Below, in pieces: positions 53,389 through 60,479 of a DNA stretch of 64,000 nucleotides. Every line of letters starts with the position of its first letter. The stretch's first letter is position 1. The translations under genes were made by a program, and so were the position numbers. Under the pieces are notes generated by a model. That model did no database searches, was not told the origin of the DNA, and was given only the letters and a program-made list of their open reading frames with translations. Origin of the DNA: Luteolibacter ambystomatis (GTDB lineage Bacteria; Verrucomicrobiota; Verrucomicrobiia; Verrucomicrobiales; Akkermansiaceae); contig NZ_CP073100.1 of assembly GCF_018137965.1 (NCBI RefSeq), positions 2,294,001 to 2,358,000 of the forward strand, read 5' to 3'.

Positions 53389-54213
53389 TCACGCCGCCTC
53401 GAAGCAGCGCATCGAGATGCTGCCATTCTGGAAGCTCTCATGCGTGAAGCGCACCTGCTCGCCCGGCAACATCGCGCCAAGCGTGTAGAGCATCGGCAGG
53501 TAGTGGTCGTTCGTCGGCACCGCGAGGCGCGCGGTTTCACCAAGCTTCGCGTAGCCGGACAACGCCGCGTGATCGCCCTGCTCCAACCGGTCCTTCACCC
53601 ACGCGTCGAACTCCAACGCCCACGACGGCACGCTCGGATCGCTCTCGTCCCACGAGATCCGCCGCAGGTTGTGGACCACATTGCCGCTGCCGAGGATGAG
53701 AACGCCGCGCTCGCGCAGACGGCGCAGTTGTTTCCCCAGCTCATGATGCCACGCGGGCGGCTTGTCGTAGTCGATCGACATCTGGAACACCGGCACCGTC
53801 GCATCCGGCCACAGATGATGGAGGATGCCCCATGCGCCATGATCGAGTCCCATCTCATGATCCTCATGGATGCGGATCGAGGTCACCTCGTCCACCAGCC
53901 CCTGTGCGATCCTCGGCTGTCCCGGAGCGGGATAACGCAACCGGTACAGCTCCTCCGGAAACCCGCCGAAGTCATGGATCGTGGGCGGCGCGGGATTCAC
54001 CGAAACGCGTGTCTCGCCCCGCGTCAGCCAATGCGCGGAAATCACCAGCACCGCCGCCGGGCGGCCGTGGCGTTCGCCCAGTTCCCGCAGCGAGCGCGTG
54101 AAGGCATTGTCACGGATGATGTTCATCGGGCTGCCATGGCCGATGAAGATCGCGGGCTGCCTGCCCGTCTTCGGAGCCAGCTCCACGGCGCTTTCCAGAT
54201 CACGGAGATTCAT
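53389..54213 (-). CDS. DODA-type extradiol dioxygenase (YgiD-like)
   Basis: A 274-residue class III ring-opening dioxygenase of the 4,5-DOPA type. Putative metal ligands: His26 in IFIGHGSPMN, His61 in VISAHW and His181 in GSGNVVHNL; also HDFGGFPEELY, MGLDHGAWGIL and PTNDHYLPM, all diagnostic of the YgiD/LigB family. The length matches E. coli YgiD. It cleaves catechol-type rings, with L-DOPA as the model substrate; the physiological role is uncertain. The DUF3008 gene starts 48 bp after its stop on the same strand. Confidence 0.94.
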   Translation of the reverse strand: MNLRDLESAVELAPKTGRQPAIFIGHGSPMNIIRDNAFTRSLRELGERHGRPAAVLVISAHWLTRGETRVSVNPAPPTIHDFGGFPEELYRLRYPAPGQPRIAQGLVDEVTSIRIHEDHEMGLDHGAWGILHHLWPDATVPVFQMSIDYDKPPAWHHELGKQLRRLRERGVLILGSGNVVHNLRRISWDESDPSVPSWALEFDAWVKDRLEQGDHAALSGYAKLGETARLAVPTNDHYLPMLYTLGAMLPGEQVRFTHESFQNGSISMRCFEAA

Positions 54214-54296
54214 GCCGCGAGACTACCCCCGCTCCCCCGATCCGGGAAATGCCTCCTCCTTGGCCTGAGCATGCAAAAAGTGATCACCCCTCTTCG

Positions 54297-54372
54297 TACG
54301 TAGTTCCTCCTTCAGGAGGGCGTCTGACGCATCGCCGCTCCACCCCGCCCTCCTAAAGGAGGAACTACATAC
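54297..54372. repeat. Palindromic intergenic repeat, third type
   Basis: Inverted ends GTAGTTCCTCCTTCAGGAGG (54299-54318) and CCTCCTAAAGGAGGAACTAC (54349-54368) flank a ~30 bp middle. Single strands can fold into a long hairpin. It lies between divergent genes (dioxygenase and flavoprotein). Confidence 0.7.
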
Positions 54373-54465
54373 CCCGCATCCATCTCTCCCTTTTTTCGGC
54401 TGGAAATCTTCATCGCCTAAAACCTCGACTCCCTTCCCACCTCCCCCCTACACCCGGGGCGGCAC

Positions 54466-55647
54466 ATGGAAATGGAGATCGCAATCATCGGAGGCGGCCC
54501 CGCGGGCCTGCGCGCGGCGGAAGTCGCGGCGCAGTCGGGCGCGCGCGTCACCGTCTTCGATGCGAAACCCTCCGTCGGCCGCAAGCTCCTCGTCGCCGGA
54601 CGCGGCGGCCTGAACCTTACCCACGGCGAGGACTTCGAGGGCTTCATCACCCGCTACTCCGGCGCGGATCAGCCCGTCGGCTTCTGGCGTGGCGTCTTGG
54701 AAGCCTTCACCCCCGCCGACCTCGGCGCATGGGCCGCCGGACTCGGCATCGAGACATTCGAACAACGCACCGGCCGCGTCTATCCGCGTGAAATGAAAGC
54801 CGCGCCGCTGCTGCGCCGCTGGATTGAGCGCCTGCGCGGGCTCGGCGTCACCTTCCACATGAACCACCGCTGGACCGCGTTGCATCACGGCGCGCGCATC
54901 CGGCTCGGCTTCGATCAACGCGAATACGCATGCGATGCCGTCATCCTCGCCATGGGCGGTGCCTCGTGGCCCATCACCGGCTCCGATGGCGGCTGGGTGC
55001 CCGTCTTGGAAAACCTCGGCATCCGCGTGAATCCCCTCGTCCCCGCCAACTGCGGCTGGGAACACCCGTGGCCCGCCGAAGTGCTCGCCCTCGCCGAAGG
55101 CCAGCCGCTCAAAAACATCGCCGTCCGCGCGGGCGGCACCACCGCCACCGGCGAGCTCATGGTCACCGCCTACGGCATCGAAGGCGGCGCGATCTACCAG
55201 CTCGGAGCCGCCCTGCGCGCGATGCCGCAACCGGTGATCGAAATCGACTTCAAGCCCACCTTCACCGCGGACGAACTCGCACGGAAACTGGAGTCCGTGA
55301 AGCACGATCACATCACCTTCAGCCGCGAGCGTTGGAAGCTCTCCGCCGCCGCCCACGCCATCCTCACCCACGGCCTGCCCGCGGACCTCGATGCCACCAC
55401 GCTCGCTCTCCGCGCCAAGGCCTGCCCCATTCCCCTCACCGCCCCGCGTCCCATCGCCGAGGCCATCTCCTCCTCCGGTGGCGTCTGCTGGAGCGAGCTC
55501 GATGCCTCGCTCATGCTCAGGAAACTCCCCGGCGTGTACGTCGCCGGGGAAATGATCGACTGGGAAGCCCCCACCGGGGGCTACCTCATGCAAGGCTGCT
55601 TCGCCACCGGCACCCACGCCGCCCGGGCAGCGCTGCAAAGAAGTTGA
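54466..55647 (+). CDS. HI0933-like flavoprotein (TIGR03862 type NAD(P)/FAD oxidoreductase)
   Basis: A 393-residue flavoprotein. The FAD-binding Rossmann motif is IAIIGGGPAGLRAAEVAAQS at the N-terminus, followed by GRKLLVAGRGGLNLTHGED, the HI0933/BaiN signature, and a C-terminal FAD contact YVAGEMIDWEAPTGGYLMQG. The middle domain has GGASWPITGSDGGW. TIGR03862-type members are close relatives of HI0933 with unknown substrate. No signal peptide. Two starts (MEMEI, two codons apart) are equally good. Confidence 0.92.
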   Translation: MEMEIAIIGGGPAGLRAAEVAAQSGARVTVFDAKPSVGRKLLVAGRGGLNLTHGEDFEGFITRYSGADQPVGFWRGVLEAFTPADLGAWAAGLGIETFEQRTGRVYPREMKAAPLLRRWIERLRGLGVTFHMNHRWTALHHGARIRLGFDQREYACDAVILAMGGASWPITGSDGGWVPVLENLGIRVNPLVPANCGWEHPWPAEVLALAEGQPLKNIAVRAGGTTATGELMVTAYGIEGGAIYQLGAALRAMPQPVIEIDFKPTFTADELARKLESVKHDHITFSRERWKLSAAAHAILTHGLPADLDATTLALRAKACPIPLTAPRPIAEAISSSGGVCWSELDASLMLRKLPGVYVAGEMIDWEAPTGGYLMQGCFATGTHAARAALQRS

Positions 55648-55649
55648 GG

Positions 55650-55672
55650 CTTCAGCCACCACGTAGCTGAAG
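55650..55672. terminator. Hairpin after the flavoprotein gene
   Basis: CTTCAGC and GCTGAAG (7 bp, 9 nt loop) lie directly after the stop at 55647, between convergent genes. No T-tract follows, so termination is uncertain. Confidence 0.35.
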
Positions 55673-55813
55673 TGGTAACACTTCAGGTGGGGAGGAGATG
55701 CGAAGTCTCCCGCATATCCAGTCTCCTCCCGATCCCCCCCGATGCAACGCCCGGGCATCCGGGTCAATCCACCCAGCCCGAAGTCTCACGACTCCGGCTA
55801 CACAAGAGATCCC

Positions 55814-56278
55814 TCACACCGGCGGAAAGCTGATCCCATGCTCCGCCGCGATCGCGATCAGCGCGGGAAAATCCGGTGGCCCGCCCTTCTCGAATTCCGC
55901 CGCACAGCGCCCGAAGAACACCTCGAAGCCCGCCGGAGCCACATGGATGATCTGTTTCAACGGCACATCCCCGATGTTCCGGAACGTGTGGAACGAATTC
56001 TTCGGCATATACACCGTCGTCCCCGGTCCGGCTTCCGTCCACACGCCATCCAGGAAAAACTCCGCGCGGCCTTCCAGCACATGGAACCACTCGTCCTCAT
56101 TCGCATGGATGTGCGGCGGCGGCCCTCCGCCCGGCGGCGTGATCGCCGTGAACATCGCGAACCGCCCGCCGGTATCCGCCCCATCGAGATGCACATGCAG
56201 CTCATCCCCGAAAGCGCGGATCACACGGCCTTTCCCCGGAGGGACCAACGCTGGCAAGGGATCGGCATTCGTGCTCAT
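55814..56278 (-). CDS. Cupin-domain protein
   Basis: A 154-residue single-domain cupin from the ATG at 56278 (MSTNADPLPALVPPGKG). Cupin motif 1 is PPPHIHANEDEWFHVLEGRA with likely metal ligands His, His and Glu. Motif 2 is MPKNSFHTFRNIGDVP with the fourth His. These ligands suggest a metal-dependent enzyme or binding protein. The wide cupin family prevents a substrate call. It is divergent from the glycoside hydrolase gene, with 131 bp between start codons. Confidence 0.88.
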   Translation of the reverse strand: MSTNADPLPALVPPGKGRVIRAFGDELHVHLDGADTGGRFAMFTAITPPGGGPPPHIHANEDEWFHVLEGRAEFFLDGVWTEAGPGTTVYMPKNSFHTFRNIGDVPLKQIIHVAPAGFEVFFGRCAAEFEKGGPPDFPALIAIAAEHGISFPPV

Positions 56279-56331
56279 CACCCCGCCATCTAACAAACCC
56301 ACCATCGCTTTGCAACGCACCTTTCCTCCTT

Positions 56332-56376
56332 CTTCCTTTCGTGACCCTTCGTGTCTTTCGTGGTTCCTCCCCTGAC
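56332..56376. repeat. CACGAAGG-type short direct repeat
   Basis: Plus-strand CCTTTCGTGACCCTTCGTGT followed by CTTTCGTGGTTCC: three spaced TTCGTG units. Read on the other strand it is the CCACGAAAGACACGAAGG text I associate with intergenic DNA of many PVC-group genomes. It lies in the divergent promoter region of the cupin and glycoside hydrolase genes. Confidence 0.45.
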
Positions 56377-56409
56377 AAAACCCGCCCCCTTCCACGTAAC
56401 ACCCCATCC

Positions 56410-57696
56410 ATGAAAACCCTCTTCCCCTTCCTCTGTCTCGCTGCGGGTCTCGCGCATGCCGCACCGGCCCCACGGCCGCCGATGAAGGACTTCCTCGGGC
56501 TCAACGGCCACACCGTCCAATTCAAGCCGGACCTCTACCGCCCCGTCTGTGGCGTGGTCCGCGACTACCATCCGGTGGAATGGGATCTCGGCAAGGAGAC
56601 CTCCGCGTTGCCGAAGCTCCCCATGGCCAAGAACGGCGTCCCCTGGGACAAGGTCTACGGAAGCTGGAAGGACAAGCAGTGGACTATCGACGCCTGCCTG
56701 ATGTTCGAGTCCATCCCGCGCGAACAATGGAAGGACATGCCCGCCGATGCCAAGGCCTACGGCCGCGCCTTCGCCAAGCAATTCGGCCCCTCCTCCGCCA
56801 CCCCGCTGCTGGAGTCCGTGGAAATCGGCAACGAACCCGGCAAGTGGTCGGACAAGGACTACACCACCATGCTCCGCGCCATGGCCGAGGGTATCCGCGA
56901 GGGCGATCCGAAATTGAAAATCGCCACCTGCAATCTCACCACCGGCAAGAGCGGCGACTATGAAAAGAGCGTCACCACCATCGAGAACAACCTGCCGCTG
57001 GTGGACGTGCTGAACATCCACTCCTACGCCCAGCTCGAGAACTGGCCCACATGGAAACGCAGCTTCCCCGAGGACCCCGCGTTGAAGAAGTATCTCCCGG
57101 ATATCGAGGCGTTGTGCAAGTGGCGCGATGAAAAGTGCCCCGGCAAACCGGTCTGGCTCACCGAATTCGGCTACGACAGCACCACCAAGCCCTCGCCCAC
57201 CACCGGCGATTTCTCGAAGTGGGTCGGCGTCAGCGATCTACGGCAGGCACAGTGGTTGACCCGCTCCGTCCTCGTCTTCTCCGCCATGCCGCTCGACCGC
57301 GCGTATGTGTATTTCTTCGATGACAAGGACGAGCCGCAGCTCCACGGCAGCTCCGGCCTCACGCGGAACTTCCAGCCGAAGCCTTCCTTCCACGCGCTCT
57401 CGCATTTCCAGAAGGTCCTCGGCGACTACCGCTTCTCCCGCATCGTGAAGAACGAACCCGGCAAGGTCCGCCTCCAGGAATACCTCCACGCCACCGATCC
57501 GAAGAAAATCGTCTGGGTCATCTGGTCCCCCACCGGCGAGGACAAGTCGTTCCAACAAGCCATCCCGAATCTCCCCGGGAAACTCACCACCATCGAACGC
57601 ATGCCGTTGGATGAGAAGACCGTCAGCATCCCCGTGAAAACACCGCTCACTGTCGAGGTCACCGAATCGCCGCTCTATCTCATGATGGAAAGGTAG
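56410..57696 (+). CDS. Exported clan GH-A-like glycoside hydrolase
   Basis: A 428-residue protein from the ATG at 56410 with signal peptide MKTLFPFLCLAAGLAHAAPA. A (beta/alpha)8 barrel is indicated by acid/base candidate Glu142 in SVEIGNEPGKWSD and nucleophile candidate Glu252 in KPVWLTEFGYD, with NIHSYAQLENWP between them. The last ~100 residues form a beta-sandwich (VWVIWSPTGEDKSFQ to VTESPLYLMMER), as in GH30-, GH39- or GH5-like enzymes with a C-terminal beta domain. I cannot fix the family number. It probably degrades an extracellular polysaccharide. It is monocistronic, followed by a palindromic repeat. Confidence 0.8.
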   Translation: MKTLFPFLCLAAGLAHAAPAPRPPMKDFLGLNGHTVQFKPDLYRPVCGVVRDYHPVEWDLGKETSALPKLPMAKNGVPWDKVYGSWKDKQWTIDACLMFESIPREQWKDMPADAKAYGRAFAKQFGPSSATPLLESVEIGNEPGKWSDKDYTTMLRAMAEGIREGDPKLKIATCNLTTGKSGDYEKSVTTIENNLPLVDVLNIHSYAQLENWPTWKRSFPEDPALKKYLPDIEALCKWRDEKCPGKPVWLTEFGYDSTTKPSPTTGDFSKWVGVSDLRQAQWLTRSVLVFSAMPLDRAYVYFFDDKDEPQLHGSSGLTRNFQPKPSFHALSHFQKVLGDYRFSRIVKNEPGKVRLQEYLHATDPKKIVWVIWSPTGEDKSFQQAIPNLPGKLTTIERMPLDEKTVSIPVKTPLTVEVTESPLYLMMER

Positions 57697-57708
57697 GCGA
57701 AGCCTGAA

Positions 57709-57846
57709 TTGTAGCCGAAAGCTCTTTCGGAATGTAGGGGGAAGCTCCGCTTTCCCTCTTCCGGGATCGGACGTCACCTGTCCTCCGGCTTCCACCCCAT
57801 CATCCAGCCGCCCCCCGGATCGAAAGCAGAGCTTTCGACTACATTG
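57709..57846. repeat. Second palindromic repeat family, copy 3
   Basis: Reads TTGTAGCCGAAAGCTCTTTC ... GTAGGGGGAAGCTCCGCTTT ... GAAAGCAGAGCTTTCGACTA followed by CATTG. It is in the opposite orientation to the copies at 46719 and 50227 and sits between convergent genes. Confidence 0.7.
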
Positions 57847-57847
57847 C

Positions 57848-57880
57848 AAAAAAACGCCCGCAGGTCTCCCCGCGAGCGTC
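57848..57880 (-). terminator. Intrinsic terminator of the SPFH gene
   Basis: An 8 bp stem with one mismatch (ACGCCCGC at 57854-57861 with GCGAGCGT at 57872-57879), followed on the minus strand by seven or more T residues, 18 bases past the SPFH stop codon. A strong terminator shape. Confidence 0.85.
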
Positions 57881-57897
57881 TTTGATTCAGAGCGCGA

Positions 57898-59985
57898 TCA
57901 AGCCGCTTCCGTCTTCACCTCGGTGACCTCCGCGGCCACCGCGGGCTTCTCCTCCGGCGCGGCCTGATCTTCCTTCAGCGTGTCCCACGCCGTGAGCAAC
58001 TGCATCATCGCTTGGAACACACCGGCCTGGGCACCGATCTGGCCGCCTTCGCCGCCACCACCCAGCATCACCAGTTTCTCAGGAACGAGCGGCTGCTTGC
58101 TGTCGGCCAGTTCCATCGCCACCAGGTTGAGCGCATACAGGCGGTTGTCGCCGAAGGCGGACACCTTCTGGCGGCTGACCTCGGCTTCCGCCTCACCGAT
58201 CTGGGCGATGCGGGACGCCTCGGCCTCCGCCACCTGGCGGATGCGCAGCGCCTCACCATGACCGTTCAGCTCGGCCACGCGGGCCTGGCCTTCGGCGAGG
58301 GCGATCTCGCGTTTCGCCACACGTTCGGCTTCGGCGAGCTGGGCGGAACCGCGGTTCGCGGCCACCTGGATCTCGATCTGCGTTTCCGTGAGGTGGGTCT
58401 GGCGCGCGGCCACGGCCTGCGCCTCGTTCAGCTCGCGGAGCTGCGCGGCGGCCTCCTGCTGCTTCGCGAAGGTCTCCTTCTGCTCCTCGGCCAGACGGCG
58501 CTGGCGGAGCTGGTCGAACAGGCTGTCGATCGGGTCCTTGCCATCGTGGGCGCGGGCGCTTTCCGGGCGGCCGATCAGCACGGCCACGCAGTTGATGTCA
58601 TAGCTTTCGAAACGGCGGCCCAGCTCCTCGGTCGCGCGGCGCTGGATCTCCTCGCGGTGCGTCAGCAGTTCCAGCATGTTGCTGCTCTGCGCCACGTCGC
58701 GGAAATAAGCGGTGAGGATCGGATCGAGCGTCTGGCTGATCAGGCGGTTCACGTCACCGAAGCGCTGCACCACGCGCGGAGCCTTCTGGTAGTCGATGTG
58801 GAGCACCAGGCTGAGCGGCAGCAGAGGCTCGTAACCGTCGGCGGTGATGAGCGGGATGCTGCTCAGGTGTTCGTCGTACTTGTGGTTCTCCGTCTGGCCG
58901 CTGATCCAGCGGAGTACGAAGTTCACCGTAGGAACAAGTTCCACCTTCAGCGCATATGGGTTCAGGGCGTACTTGCCCGGCGTGAGCGCCTGCTTCCACA
59001 CCCCGCGGCGACCGGTTTCCACCTGCTCGCCGTAGCGGAAGTTCGAGCCCGTCACGTCGTCACCGCTGCCACCGAAGTAGCCGATGACCACGCCCACGTA
59101 GCCGATGGGGATCAGCGTCTTCGGCTTCAGCTCCACCGTGGCGAACCAGCGGTTGATGAAGTACGTGCCGTCCGTGAGCACCTGGAGCTGCTTGCCGCGT
59201 CGACCACCCAACGTCAGGAACGTTTCCGGGTCCTGGAAGTAATTGTGGCCGGAGCCGCCCTGCGGGTCGCGCACCTCGGGAGCGATCACCTCGCCCGCCT
59301 CCAGCGTGGGGCCGTCGTGCACGGTCATGACACCGATGTTGTCGGACTCGGAAAGTCCCGCACCCGGCAGCGGCGGCGAGCCCTTGCTGTTGGTCGGATC
59401 ACCCACGATCACCGGCACGAAGCCGTTCTGGCGCTGCAGCTCCTCCAGCCAGTGCTGGGCCATGCGGTTCTCCTCGGCGGAGATCGGGCCGGTGTGCACG
59501 CCGGTCTCCGTGATCACCATGAACACGGCGGTGTTGATGGCATACACACCTTCACGCAGGATGCCGCGCTGGCGGCCGCGCTGGCCTCCGTTCTCCAGGA
59601 ACGCCACCGCGTCCTGGAAGCCATTGCTGTCCGCGATGCGACCGAGCGTCTGCGAAGGAGGCAAGGGTCCGCCGTCACGCGCATACACGTAGCCGATGCG
59701 GCCTTCCGCCACGGTCACGAGCGGCACCTTGTGGATGTTGTATTTCCAGAACGGGTAGCCCACGTAGAGGCCACCACGCAGCACTTTCGCCTGGAAACCG
59801 GCCTCGCCCTTCACGGCGATGATGCGGCCCTCGCTGAGCGCGCCGCTGGCCGACCACATCTTCTCGATGATGCCGACACGGCGGTGGGGGATGTAACGCA
59901 CCCCGAAGCCGAGGTAGATGATGATGGCGATCGCGAACAAAACCGCGATGCCGATTCCAATGCTGAACAATAAGCCAGCGATCAT
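57898..59985 (-). CDS. SPFH/band-7 (flotillin-like) membrane protein
   Basis: A 695-residue protein from the ATG at 59985 (MIAGLLFSIGIGIAVLFAIA), preceded by a GA-rich stretch with GAGAG that can act as ribosome binding site. One N-terminal membrane helix (~3-27) precedes a long SPFH-containing region: RYIPHRRVGIIEKMW early, a paired GGRRGKQLQVLTDGTYFINR element, IGYVGVVIGYFGG, and the band-7 core around ~390-500 (LSLVLHIDYQKAPRVVQRFG, EEIQRRATEELGRRFESYDI). An Ala/Glu/Arg-rich coiled coil (~515-640) has flotillin-like EAE repeats. The Gly-rich end is followed by an acidic tail. Such proteins form large membrane assemblies. A c-di-AMP-type riboswitch lies in its leader. Confidence 0.9.
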   Translation of the reverse strand: MIAGLLFSIGIGIAVLFAIAIIIYLGFGVRYIPHRRVGIIEKMWSASGALSEGRIIAVKGEAGFQAKVLRGGLYVGYPFWKYNIHKVPLVTVAEGRIGYVYARDGGPLPPSQTLGRIADSNGFQDAVAFLENGGQRGRQRGILREGVYAINTAVFMVITETGVHTGPISAEENRMAQHWLEELQRQNGFVPVIVGDPTNSKGSPPLPGAGLSESDNIGVMTVHDGPTLEAGEVIAPEVRDPQGGSGHNYFQDPETFLTLGGRRGKQLQVLTDGTYFINRWFATVELKPKTLIPIGYVGVVIGYFGGSGDDVTGSNFRYGEQVETGRRGVWKQALTPGKYALNPYALKVELVPTVNFVLRWISGQTENHKYDEHLSSIPLITADGYEPLLPLSLVLHIDYQKAPRVVQRFGDVNRLISQTLDPILTAYFRDVAQSSNMLELLTHREEIQRRATEELGRRFESYDINCVAVLIGRPESARAHDGKDPIDSLFDQLRQRRLAEEQKETFAKQQEAAAQLRELNEAQAVAARQTHLTETQIEIQVAANRGSAQLAEAERVAKREIALAEGQARVAELNGHGEALRIRQVAEAEASRIAQIGEAEAEVSRQKVSAFGDNRLYALNLVAMELADSKQPLVPEKLVMLGGGGEGGQIGAQAGVFQAMMQLLTAWDTLKEDQAAPEEKPAVAAEVTEVKTEAA

Positions 59986-60012
59986 ATGTGTCTCTCTTTC
60001 TGTCTCTCTATG

Positions 60013-60052
60013 GCCGGCCCCGCCTCCCTGCGGAAACGCAGAGGCCGGACCT
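60013..60052 (-). promoter_or_regulatory. Hairpin between riboswitch and SPFH start (possible expression platform)
   Basis: Minus-strand GGUCCGGCCUCUGCG-UUUC-CGCAGGGAGGCGGGGCCGGCC folds into a long GC stem with a UUUC loop. It ends ~28 nt before the ATG. No T-tract follows, so control of ribosome access or of an alternative pairing is likelier than plain termination. Confidence 0.4.
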
Positions 60053-60114
60053 ATGTTGTTGCTGATATGAAGCAACGTTGGCCGCGGTCACCCACTTCGG
60101 GAGAAACAGCGAAC

Positions 60115-60305
60115 AGACGCGCCTCACGGTGATGCCTACGGGGTTAGCTGTCGGGCTGGAGCCACCATGTGCTCCCGATACCGCAGGTATCGCATGCCCC
60201 TGAGACTGCCGGTGGCCCGGAAAACGATTCCGGATCGGTGGTCGGGATTGGTTCCCCCGTTGCCCCGGACCACGCGTCCAAGGCACTCGGCTGACGATGT
60301 CGTTC
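60115..60305 (-). promoter_or_regulatory. Cyclic di-AMP riboswitch (ydaO-yuaA type) in the SPFH leader
   Basis: On the minus strand the two hallmark blocks of the ydaO motif occur in order and about 100 nt apart: GGGGGAACCAA (plus-strand complement at 60248-60258) and CCCGACAGCUAACCCCGUAGGC-type text (60134-60155; conserved core CAGCUAACC, GUAGGC). Between them are a variable hairpin arm (CCGGAUCGGUGG region) and a paired stretch around GCGAUACCUGCGGUAUCG. It ends ~130 nt before the SPFH start codon. Between it and the start is a GC-rich hairpin (60013-60052) that could serve in the expression platform. The boundaries are approximate. c-di-AMP riboswitches usually switch genes off when bound. 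Confidence 0.82.
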
Positions 60306-60479
60306 TCAAATTCAATTTCGAACTGACGGCAGTGTTAGGACGAGTGCCGACTCCACTCAAGAGGGCTGTTTATAACCCACCCCGGATGGTGGACATTCGA
60401 TCCGATGGTGACAACGGGCACTTGTCCATCACCAGCCTGCCGCCGTAGGCTGGGATGCAATCGCTTCGAGAAACGCTTC

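Noticed and set aside
60120-60260. Reading the riboswitch region as a small plus-strand gene (frame from 60167)
   Set aside because: The frame has no ribosome binding site or family match, while the minus strand carries two conserved riboswitch blocks in the right order upstream of a gene.
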